In this document: positions 1-5,373 of the stretch, one piece after another
Layout: every line of letters begins with the position of its first letter
How positions within the stretch are numbered: position 1 is the first letter of the stretch
Assembly (NCBI GenBank): GCA_902783215.1
Contig: CACZQD010000005.1
Span: forward strand, 1-6,283
DNA length: 6,283 nucleotides
Reading direction: 5' to 3'
DNA from: an uncultured Erysipelotrichaceae bacterium
GTDB lineage: Bacteria; Bacillota_I; Bacilli_A; RF39; UBA660
Program-made: the position numbers and the translations under genes
Notes under the pieces: generated by a model
Seen by the model: only the letters and a program-made list of their open reading frames with translations
Told to the model about the DNA's origin: nothing
Databases searched by the model: none

Positions 1-1889
1 CTTTAAACTTAGATGCATCTACATCATTTACAGAAATACATACTGTTGCTAAATACTATGATATTGATCTTGATATTCCAATTAGTAAATTATCAAAGAA
101 AAAATTAGATATTATTCTTTATGGATCTAATGATTTAATGGAATTTAATTATTTATCAAGAAATGGTAATACAAGAAGTACTACTTCATATTATGAAGGC
201 GTGATTAATAATTTAGAAAGACGTTATATTGAAACTAAAAGTGGCTGGATTAGAGATTGGATTGAAAAATTTATGATAGAATCCACTTGTCCAAAATGTA
301 AGGGTGCTAGATTAGATGAATCAGTACTATCGGTATTAGTTGGCAAAAAAAATATATTTGAAGTTACTAAATTATCAATAGGTGAATTAAAGGAATTTTT
401 TAGTAATCTAAAACTCAATTCTGAGCAAAAAGAAATTAGTGATTTAATTATAAAAGAAATTTTATCTAGACTTACATTTTTAGTTAATGTGGGACTAGAA
501 TATCTCACACTTAGTCGTATGGCTGGTACACTATCTGGAGGAGAATCTAGTCGTATTCGTTTAGCTACTCAAATTGGTTCAAGATTAACTGGAGTATTAT
601 ATGTTTTAGATGAACCTAGTATTGGACTTCATCAACGAGATAATAATCGTTTAATTAAATCACTACTTGAGATGCGCGATTTAGGTAATACATTAGTAGT
701 TGTAGAACACGATACTGATACAATGTTAGCCTCAGATTATTTAGTAGATATAGGACCTTTAGCTGGATTACATGGTGGGGAAATAGTTGCTAGTGGCACA
801 CCAAAAGAAGTTATGAAAAACGAAAAAAGTCTCACTGGTCAGTATTTAAGTGGTAAAATGAAAATAGATGTACCAAAGAAAAGAAGAAAAGGAAATAAAA
901 AATATTTAGAAATAAAAGGAGCTGCAGAGAATAACTTAAAAAATATCAATGTAAAAATTCCACTTGGCAAATTTGTTTGTGTAACTGGTGTATCAGGAAG
1001 TGGTAAAAGTACATTAGTAAATGAAATACTTTATAAAAGTGTATTCAATAATATTTATAAATCAAAAGAAAAACCTGGTAAGTATAAAAAAATAATTGGT
1101 CTTGAAAATATTGATAAAGTAATTGATATATCACAAGATCCAATTGGACGTACGCCTCGAAGTAATCCAGCAACCTATACTGGTTTATTCGATGAAATAA
1201 GAGATTTATTTGCATCCATGAAAGAATCAAAAATTCGAGGATATGATAAATCGAGATTTTCATTTAATGTCAAAGGTGGACGTTGTGAAGCTTGTTGGGG
1301 TGATGGTGTGAAAAAAATTGAGATGCACTTTTTACCTGATGTGTATGTTCCTTGTGAAGTATGTGGTGGGACAAGATATAATACAGAAACACTACAAGTC
1401 AAATATAAAGGAAAAAGCATTTATGATGTATTAAATATGCGAGTAGAAGAAGCTTATGAATTCTTTGAAAATGTTCCAAAAGTAAAAAAGAAATTACAAA
1501 TGCTTATGGATGTTGGACTTTCATATGTTAAATTAGGACAAAGTGCTCCAACGTTATCTGGTGGTGAAGCAGGTAGAGTTAAACTTGCTAAAGAATTACA
1601 GAAAAAACCAACAGGTAAATCATTATTTATATTAGATGAACCTACAACTGGTCTACACACACATGATATTAAAAAACTTTTAGATATTTTAAATCGCATC
1701 GTTGAAAATGGTGATACAGTACTTGTTATAGAACACAACCTAGATGTTATTAAAGTTGCTGATCATATAATTGATTTAGGCCCAGAAGGTGGTTCTGGTG
1801 GTGGAGAAATAGTTGCCACTGGCACACCTGAAGAAGTATCCAAAGTAAGTAATAGCTATACTGGACAATTTTTAAAAGACATGTTATAA
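1..1889 (+). CDS. uvrA: UvrA, excinuclease ABC subunit A (5' end outside window)
   Basis: UvrA is the damage-sensing ATPase of nucleotide excision repair; as a dimer it scans DNA and loads UvrB. The frame is open from base 3, so the gene starts left of the window. About 628 residues are visible, against roughly 940 in the family; the first Walker A and first zinc finger are missing. Visible in order: the LERRY segment and a CPKC pair near 290; the first ABC signature LSGGESSR at 531-554, with Walker B VLDEPSIGLH just after; the second Walker A GVSGSGKST at 987-1013; the C-terminal zinc finger Cys-x2-Cys-x19-Cys-x2-Cys from 1284; the second signature LSGGEAGR at 1554-1577; Walker B LDEPTTGLH near 1632; and the ending GGSGGGEIVATGTPEEV. 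The two signatures normally read LSGGEAQR, and here AQ is replaced by SS and AG. The stop is TAA. No terminator follows, so transcripts probably continue into the next gene. Confidence 0.97.
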   Translation, partial: LNLDASTSFTEIHTVAKYYDIDLDIPISKLSKKKLDIILYGSNDLMEFNYLSRNGNTRSTTSYYEGVINNLERRYIETKSGWIRDWIEKFMIESTCPKCKGARLDESVLSVLVGKKNIFEVTKLSIGELKEFFSNLKLNSEQKEISDLIIKEILSRLTFLVNVGLEYLTLSRMAGTLSGGESSRIRLATQIGSRLTGVLYVLDEPSIGLHQRDNNRLIKSLLEMRDLGNTLVVVEHDTDTMLASDYLVDIGPLAGLHGGEIVASGTPKEVMKNEKSLTGQYLSGKMKIDVPKKRRKGNKKYLEIKGAAENNLKNINVKIPLGKFVCVTGVSGSGKSTLVNEILYKSVFNNIYKSKEKPGKYKKIIGLENIDKVIDISQDPIGRTPRSNPATYTGLFDEIRDLFASMKESKIRGYDKSRFSFNVKGGRCEACWGDGVKKIEMHFLPDVYVPCEVCGGTRYNTETLQVKYKGKSIYDVLNMRVEEAYEFFENVPKVKKKLQMLMDVGLSYVKLGQSAPTLSGGEAGRVKLAKELQKKPTGKSLFILDEPTTGLHTHDIKKLLDILNRIVENGDTVLVIEHNLDVIKVADHIIDLGPEGGSGGGEIVATGTPEEVSKVSNSYTGQFLKDML

Positions 1890-1890
1890 T
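1862..1890 (+). promoter_or_regulatory. Possible sigma-A promoter in the last codons of uvrA
   Basis: TGGACA (1862-1867, 5 of 6 to consensus), a 17-base spacer and TATAAT (1885-1890), preceded by TG one base upstream (extended -10). The predicted start near 1897 would leave a leader of about 14 bases that still holds the ribosome binding site of the 1911 gene. The matches overlap codons for the conserved UvrA C-terminus, so coincidence is possible. Confidence 0.45.
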
Positions 1891-1910
1891 AATCAACTGG
1901 GAGGGATAAT

Positions 1911-2294
1911 ATGCGTATAATTAATATTTGGACTAATAATATTGAATATATAATTGATTTAGTAATTAGATTTTTAATAATTGATCAAATCGGATATTTA
2001 CTTATTAAATATGATGATTACTATGAAATCCACTTTAATGATTCTATTTTTAGAATTAAATATGATAAATTAAAAAATAATGAAGTAGATTTACTAGACA
2101 AAATACTAAAAATGCATAATAATAAAAAATTAGTGGAAGAATTAAATGTAAATATTTGTCCAGAAGATAATAAGAAAAAAATTAATTATCCAAAGAAATC
2201 AAATAAACACAATTTACAATTAACTAAGAAGAAAAACCATTACATATATGAAAAAAATAATCGTTATAACCGAAAATCTCATCGTCGGTTTTAA
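1911..2294 (+). CDS. Unknown small protein with lysine/arginine-rich tail
   Basis: I do not recognise this 127-residue protein. It starts at ATG 1911 with a strong ribosome binding site (GGGAGGG, 1899-1905) six bases upstream and lies 21 bases after uvrA, so it is probably at least partly co-transcribed with it. Residues 1-60 look like a compact alpha/beta unit: an amphipathic helix with charges at intervals, hence not a clear membrane span, then DDYYEIHFND and a short strand. From about residue 88 it becomes a strongly basic, low-complexity tail (KKK, KKSNK, KKKNH, ending RKSHRRF). Such a tail could bind nucleic acid or the ribosome, but that is inference. Its last codons and the TAA stop lie inside the terminator hairpin. 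Neighbouring uvrA hints at, but does not show, a role in DNA metabolism. Confidence 0.75.
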   Translation: MRIINIWTNNIEYIIDLVIRFLIIDQIGYLLIKYDDYYEIHFNDSIFRIKYDKLKNNEVDLLDKILKMHNNKKLVEELNVNICPEDNKKKINYPKKSNKHNLQLTKKKNHYIYEKNNRYNRKSHRRF

Positions 2295-2305
2295 CGTTTT
2301 TTTTT
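2262..2305 (+). terminator. Intrinsic terminator closing the uvrA unit
   Basis: The arms 2262-2273 and 2285-2296 pair over 12 positions with one T-T mismatch (2267/2291), around an 11-base loop, followed by nine T (2297-2305). The stop codon of the upstream gene (2292-2294) lies in the 3' arm, so the hairpin also encodes the last residues of that protein. Confidence 0.88.
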
Positions 2306-2356
2306 AATAAACTAAATCATTATATTCAATAATAATACTTTTTCGTGAATTTATGA

Positions 2357-2384
2357 TTGACTTTTACATAATATTTGATATAAT
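2357..2384 (+). promoter_or_regulatory. Sigma-A type promoter, extended -10
   Basis: TTGACT (2357-2362), a 16-base spacer, and TATAAT (2379-2384) preceded by TGA, an extended -10. The predicted start near 2391 gives a leader of about 22 bases to the ATG at 2413. This is the best promoter in the window. The rest of the 2306-2412 gap is AT-rich and shows nothing else I can support. Confidence 0.85.
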
Positions 2385-2412
2385 GTAGAACTATGTGTGA
2401 AAGGAGACTAAC

Positions 2413-2646
2413 ATGAAAAAAGAATTAGAAAAATTTATTAATAGTGAGCTTATAGTTGCAAAGTTATTAGATGGAAAATTAACAACTACAGTTGGAACTT
2501 TAGTTAGATTAGGAAAAGATAATATACAAGTAAAAAAAGAAACTGGGATAGATAGCGTCAAAAGAAAAATGAACTATATATATGAATTTATCCCATATGA
2601 GAGTGTTATTAAAGTATCAACTGGTCAAAAAGTACTATCTAGATAA
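2413..2646 (+). CDS. Small protein, possible Sm/SH3-like beta-barrel
   Basis: This 77-residue protein has no family I can name with confidence. ATG 2413 follows AAAGGAG (2400-2406) at six bases, so the start is secure. It opens with a short charged helix (residues 1-10). Alternating hydrophobic stretches follow: ELIVAKLL, then VGTLVRLGKDNIQV (27-40), a charged linker, and FIPYESVIKVSTG near the end. The pattern Gly-x-Leu ... turn ... Ile-x-Val and a closing Ile-Pro-Tyr/Phe-x-x-Val-Ile strand resembles small barrels such as YolD-like, Veg or Hfq/Sm proteins. That is a pattern resemblance, not a database match. It has its own promoter and terminator and so is a single-gene unit. It is neither ireB nor alaS, the usual gene upstream of ireB in Bacillus. 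Confidence 0.8.
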   Translation: MKKELEKFINSELIVAKLLDGKLTTTVGTLVRLGKDNIQVKKETGIDSVKRKMNYIYEFIPYESVIKVSTGQKVLSR

Positions 2647-2661
2647 AGGTGGTATTTTTTT
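2627..2661 (+). terminator. GU-rich intrinsic terminator spanning a stop codon
   Basis: GTACTATC (2632-2639) pairs with GGTGGTAT (2648-2655) as RNA using three G-U pairs. The stem is lengthened by A (2627-2631) with T (2656-2660), and a run of seven T (2655-2661) forms the tail. The TAA stop of the 2413 gene (2644-2646) sits in the eight-base loop. It is weaker than the other terminators because of the G-U pairs. Confidence 0.65.
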
Positions 2662-2681
2662 AGATAAAAAGACAATTGCTA

Positions 2682-2710
2682 TTTACAAACAAATATTAAT
2701 ATGTTAAAAT
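2682..2710 (+). promoter_or_regulatory. Promoter of the ireB-trmR operon, extended -10
   Basis: TTTACA (2682-2687), a 17-base spacer and TAAAAT (2705-2710), with TG at 2702-2703 as an extended -10. The predicted start near 2717 leaves about 25 bases to the ireB ATG. It sits directly after the terminator ending at 2661, as expected for the head of a new operon. Confidence 0.75.
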
Positions 2711-2741
2711 TAAAATGTATTCATAAGAGAGGACGTGGGTT

Positions 2742-2984
2742 ATGGATCAGACAAAAGTTTACAATTCGTCAGATTTTCAAAGCGAATTGATTGCTGAAAC
2801 TATTAAAGAAGTTGCTTATATTTTAAATGAACGAGGATATAATGCTATTAATCAAATTGTCGGATATTTAATGAGTGGTGATCCTGGATATATTTCTAGT
2901 CACAAAGAAGCTCGAAATAAAATAATGAAATTTGATCGTACTGAGATATTAGAAGTTTTAGTTAGAAAATATTTAGAAAAATAA
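2742..2984 (+). CDS. ireB: IreB family regulatory phosphoprotein (DUF965, YrzL)
   Basis: This 80-residue protein carries the family core GYNxINQIVGYLMSGDPGYI (residues 32-51), then a helical end rich in Glu/Arg (HKEARNKI, RTEILEVLVRKYLEK). Family length is usually 80-90. In Enterococcus faecalis, IreB is a small dimeric cytoplasmic protein phosphorylated on N-terminal threonines by the PASTA kinase IreK, and it lowers intrinsic cephalosporin resistance. Thr4 here could be such a site (inference). The start at 2742 is preceded by GAGAGGA about nine bases upstream. It heads the operon. In B. subtilis the homologue yrzL follows alaS, which is not upstream here. Its TAA shares one base with the ruvX start (TAATG). 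Confidence 0.95.
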   Translation: MDQTKVYNSSDFQSELIAETIKEVAYILNERGYNAINQIVGYLMSGDPGYISSHKEARNKIMKFDRTEILEVLVRKYLEK

Positions 2985-3409
2985 TGCGATATTTAGGACT
3001 TGATTTAGGAACTAAAACCTTAGGAGTATCAATAAGTGATGAATCACTTACTATTGCTAATCCATTAACTATTATTAGGTTTTCCAATCAAGATTATGAG
3101 AGTACAAAAGAAAAACTGCTTGAAATAATAACTGATTATAATATCTCAAAAATCGTACTAGGATTACCTAAAAATATGAATAATAGTATTGGTTTTAGAG
3201 GCGAAGAAACATTAAAATATAAGGAATTATTAACTAAATGGACTAATTTAGAAATAATTATGCAAGATGAACGCTTGACTACAGTTCAAGCTACTAATTA
3301 TATGCTTGAAGCTGATATATCACGTAAGAAGAGAAAGAAAAAAATAGATTCATTAGCTGCAAATATTATTTTGCAGACATATTTAGATAGAGAAAAGGGA
3401 AAGGAATGA
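2984..3409 (+). CDS. ruvX: RuvX/YqgF, RNase H-fold nuclease (YrrK)
   Basis: This 141-residue protein matches the YqgF/RuvX family, usually about 138-150 residues. These are RNase H-like enzymes put forward as Holliday-junction resolvases and, in E. coli, implicated in 5' processing of pre-16S rRNA; the in vivo role in Bacillota is less settled. Visible motifs: LGLDLGTKTLGVSISD with Asp7, IVLGLPKNMN (57-66), MQDERLTTVQA (93-103) and the basic KKKIDSLAANIILQ with Asp122. The acidic residues at 7, 96 and 122 are the expected metal ligands. The ATG at 2984 overlaps the ireB stop by one base and lacks a clear Shine-Dalgarno sequence (upstream is nearly all A/T), so translation is probably coupled to ireB. 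It ends in TGA. Confidence 0.96.
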   Translation: MRYLGLDLGTKTLGVSISDESLTIANPLTIIRFSNQDYESTKEKLLEIITDYNISKIVLGLPKNMNNSIGFRGEETLKYKELLTKWTNLEIIMQDERLTTVQATNYMLEADISRKKRKKKIDSLAANIILQTYLDREKGKE

Positions 3410-3413
3410 GAAT

Positions 3414-3701
3414 ATGGATCAAGAAGTAATGACATTTAAAGTAATAAGTGATGAAGGAAAAGAAATAGAATGTGAAGTTTTATTTACATTTGAATCAGAT
3501 GAAACAAAGAAAAACTATATTGTTTATACCGATAATAGTTTTGATGAAGAAGGGAATGTAAGAGTATTTGCATCTATTTATAATCCTAATGAGCCAGAAA
3601 CAAAATTATTACCAATAGAATCAGATAAAGAATGGAAAATAATTGAAACAATATTAGAAGAATTACAGAATGAAGCAAATGCAAGTGAGGGAAAAGAGTA
3701 G
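3414..3701 (+). CDS. DUF1292 protein (YrzB family)
   Basis: This 95-residue, strongly acidic protein matches the DUF1292/YrzB family by its pattern: a start with EVMTFKVISDEGKEIECEVLFTF, a YIVYTD strand, a VRVFASIYNP segment, then IESDKEWKIIETILEEL. The family is widespread in Bacillota between ruvX and mltG, and its biochemical function is unknown. The start at 3414 lies four bases after the ruvX stop, with AAAGGAA (3400-3406) as ribosome binding site overlapping the end of ruvX. The TAG stop (3699-3701) sits at the top of a hairpin that separates this gene from mltG. The C-terminal residues (NEANASEGKE) look disordered. Confidence 0.92.
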   Translation: MDQEVMTFKVISDEGKEIECEVLFTFESDETKKNYIVYTDNSFDEEGNVRVFASIYNPNEPETKLLPIESDKEWKIIETILEELQNEANASEGKE

Positions 3702-3719
3702 TAGTACTCTTTTATTTCT
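3686..3719 (+). promoter_or_regulatory. Hairpin between DUF1292 and mltG, possible bridged ribosome binding site
   Basis: AAAAGAGTA (3692-3700) and TACTCTTTT (3705-3713) form a perfect 9-bp stem with a GTAG loop. No Shine-Dalgarno sequence lies in the 15 bases before the mltG ATG (3720). GTGAGGG (3685-3691) ends exactly where the stem begins, and six bases (3714-3719) separate the stem from the ATG. Folding would therefore put GAGG(G) at normal spacing. The alternatives are a weak terminator or attenuator (the tail TTTTATTTCT is interrupted) or re-initiation after the DUF1292 stop. Confidence 0.55.
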
Positions 3720-4793
3720 ATGAAGTTAGTTATAAAAATATTTTTTGTTTTAATTATTATTTGTATATTATCTTTAGGGGGATTTTATTTAGCTTATAAA
3801 AACGGTATTAAAAGTGTTAGTAATGATAAAACTAGTATTGAATTTAACGTAAAAGATGGTAGTAATTTTTATAATATTGTTCAAGATTTAAAATCTAAAG
3901 ATTTAATTAAATCAGAGTTTTTTTACAAATTATATATTAAATTTAATCAACCCGGACAAATACAAAAAGGTATATATGAATTAAATAAAAGTATGACAGT
4001 ATCTGATATTATTAAAACACTTCAAGGAAAAAGTAAAAATCCAAATGAAATAGTAATGACTTTTAAAGAAGGATATGATATGAAAGATATTATTAAAGTT
4101 ATTACTAAGCATACTAACAATACAGAAGAAGATGTTTTAAATAAATTAAAAGATACTAATTATTTAAATAGTTTAATTAATAAATATTGGTTTATTGATA
4201 GTAGTATATTAAATAATCAACTATATTATTCATTAGAAGGTTATTTATATCCAAATACATATCAATTTAAAGATAAAAAAGTTAGTATAGAAGAAATATT
4301 TAATAAAATGATTGCTCAAATGGATAAAAAACTAACTGATTATAAATCTAATATTGAAGGAAATAAATATAGTTTTCATCAATTACTTACTTTAGCATCT
4401 ATAGTCGAGCTAGAGGGCTTAAATATTGAAGATCGAAATGGTATTGCATCAGTATTCTATAATAGATTAAATAGTAATATGAATTTAGGAAGCGATGTTA
4501 CAACATATTATGGTGCTAAAGTAGAAATGGGAGATAGAGATCTTTATATGAATGAAATAACAGCTGATAATGGATATAATACAAGAAGTAATTCAATGAT
4601 GGCTAAACTCCCAATTGGACCAATTAGTAATCCTAGTATTGAATCAATTGCTGCTGTTTTAAATCCAACACAATCAGATTATTATTATTTTGTTAGTGAC
4701 AAAAAAGGCAAATCATACTTTTCTAAAACACTTAACGAACATAATCAAATAATTGCTAAATTAAAAAACGAGGGATTATGGTACGAGTATTAG
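3720..4793 (+). CDS. mltG: MltG, endolytic murein transglycosylase (YceG/YrrL)
   Basis: MltG is a membrane-anchored lytic transglycosylase that cuts newly made glycan strands inside the chain and so sets strand length; in Bacillota it is linked to peripheral and septal wall synthesis. The 357 residues show a short Lys-bearing cytoplasmic tip, one membrane segment (about 5-26), an extracellular LysM-like part (about 39-101, with the YELNKSMTVSDIIKTL stretch), the LEGYLYPNTYQF motif (172-183) and the catalytic core. LASIVELEG carries the expected catalytic Glu at 230, followed by GIASVFYNRL, LGSDVTTYYG, LPIGPISNPS, YYYFVSD and NEHNQ. Length is usual for the family. The ATG at 3720 is the only start that keeps the membrane anchor (an in-frame TAG lies at 3702), although it has no ordinary ribosome binding site. 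The 3' end overlaps trmR by 16 bases. Confidence 0.96.
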   Translation: MKLVIKIFFVLIIICILSLGGFYLAYKNGIKSVSNDKTSIEFNVKDGSNFYNIVQDLKSKDLIKSEFFYKLYIKFNQPGQIQKGIYELNKSMTVSDIIKTLQGKSKNPNEIVMTFKEGYDMKDIIKVITKHTNNTEEDVLNKLKDTNYLNSLINKYWFIDSSILNNQLYYSLEGYLYPNTYQFKDKKVSIEEIFNKMIAQMDKKLTDYKSNIEGNKYSFHQLLTLASIVELEGLNIEDRNGIASVFYNRLNSNMNLGSDVTTYYGAKVEMGDRDLYMNEITADNGYNTRSNSMMAKLPIGPISNPSIESIAAVLNPTQSDYYYFVSDKKGKSYFSKTLNEHNQIIAKLKNEGLWYEY

Positions 4794-5350
4794 AAGAATA
4801 TGCTAAAAACAACAATGTGCCAATTATGCAAAAAGATGGAATTGAATTTATGTGCCACTATATAAAAAGTCATAATATAAAAAGTATTCTAGAAATTGGT
4901 ACAGCAATTGGCTATTCAGCGATTAATATGGCTTTAATAAGTAAAGATATTAAAGTTACGACAATCGAAAGAAATGATAAAATGTATAAAAAAAAAAAAA
5001 AAAACATTCATAAATTTAATTTAGATAATCAAATACAAATTATATATGATGATGCATTAAATACAAATATTAATGATAAATATGATTTAATATTTATTGA
5101 TGCAGCTAAAAGTCAATATATTAAATTTTTTGAAAAATACAAACATAATTTAAATACTAACGGAGTTATCATAACTGATAATTTAAGCTTTCACGGAATG
5201 GTTGAAGATGAAAGTAAAACACATAATCGTAATACAAAACAAATGATTAGAAAAATTAGAAAGTATATCGATTTTCTAAAAAATAATAATGAATATATTA
5301 CTGAATTTTATGAAGTAGGGGATGGAATAAGTATAACAAAAAAATCGTGA
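4778..5350 (+). CDS. trmR: TrmR, SAM-dependent tRNA U34 O-methyltransferase (YrrM)
   Basis: A class I SAM-dependent O-methyltransferase of the catechol/caffeoyl-CoA type (Methyltransf_3). In B. subtilis the syntenic YrrM (TrmR) methylates 5-hydroxyuridine to 5-methoxyuridine at tRNA position 34. Motifs in 190 residues: NNNVPIM (11-17), the SAM loop ILEIGTAIGYSA (37-48), acidic Glu64 in TTIERN, the metal ligand Asp108 in LIFIDAAKSQY, and Asp134-Asn135 in IITDNLSFHGMV. The start at 4778 lies inside mltG with GAGGG (4770-4774) just upstream. An in-frame stop at 4757 rules out a longer protein, so it lacks the roughly 20-residue N-terminal helix of the B. subtilis enzyme. A 17-base A run (4988-5004) encodes Lys71-75 and the start of Asn76. 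The TGA stop lies in the shared terminator. The substrate assignment rests on synteny; another small O-methyl acceptor is possible. Confidence 0.88.
   Translation: MVRVLEEYAKNNNVPIMQKDGIEFMCHYIKSHNIKSILEIGTAIGYSAINMALISKDIKVTTIERNDKMYKKKKKNIHKFNLDNQIQIIYDDALNTNINDKYDLIFIDAAKSQYIKFFEKYKHNLNTNGVIITDNLSFHGMVEDESKTHNRNTKQMIRKIRKYIDFLKNNNEYITEFYEVGDGISITKKS
4988..5004 (+). repeat. 17-base poly-A tract inside trmR
   Basis: Seventeen consecutive A are read as five AAA codons plus the first two bases of AAC. One base fewer gives a TAG stop after 81 residues; one more gives a TAA stop after 78 residues. Both losses would remove the metal-binding half of the enzyme. Confidence 0.95.
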
Positions 5351-5373
5351 TTATTATCCTTCACGATTTTTTT
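5338..5373. terminator. Bidirectional terminator shared by trmR and the convergent gene
   Basis: A perfect 13-bp inverted repeat: seven A plus TCGTGA (5338-5350) and TCACGA plus seven T (5361-5373), with a 10-base loop. It has a T tract on both strands. The trmR stop (5348-5350) ends the left arm and the minus-strand gene's stop (5354-5356) lies in the loop, so both coding regions run into it. Confidence 0.93.

Noticed and set aside
138..140. ATG at 138 as the start of uvrA
   Set aside because: The frame is open back to base 3 and the upstream residues continue as plausible UvrA sequence. An ATG start here would remove essential domains, so the gene is cut by the window edge.
224..508. Open frame on the strand opposite uvrA
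   Set aside because: It lies wholly within conserved UvrA sequence, has no ribosome binding site and looks composition-driven. The same applies to the opposite-strand frames at 1045-1263, 1175-1420 and 1454-1738.
3033..3050. Near-perfect palindrome TAAGTGAT-GA-ATCACTTA early in ruvX
   Set aside because: It lies in codons for a conserved part of RuvX (SISDESLT), with no promoter or second copy nearby. One such match is plausible by chance in AT-rich DNA.
3407..3409. TGA as a tryptophan codon (Mycoplasma code)
   Set aside because: RuvX ends at normal length at this TGA and trmR also ends in TGA, while tryptophans in conserved positions use TGG.
3692..3713. Hairpin as a full terminator splitting the operon before mltG
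   Set aside because: The T tract is interrupted (TTTTATTTCT) and no promoter for mltG was found after it. Strong termination here would leave mltG and trmR without transcription.
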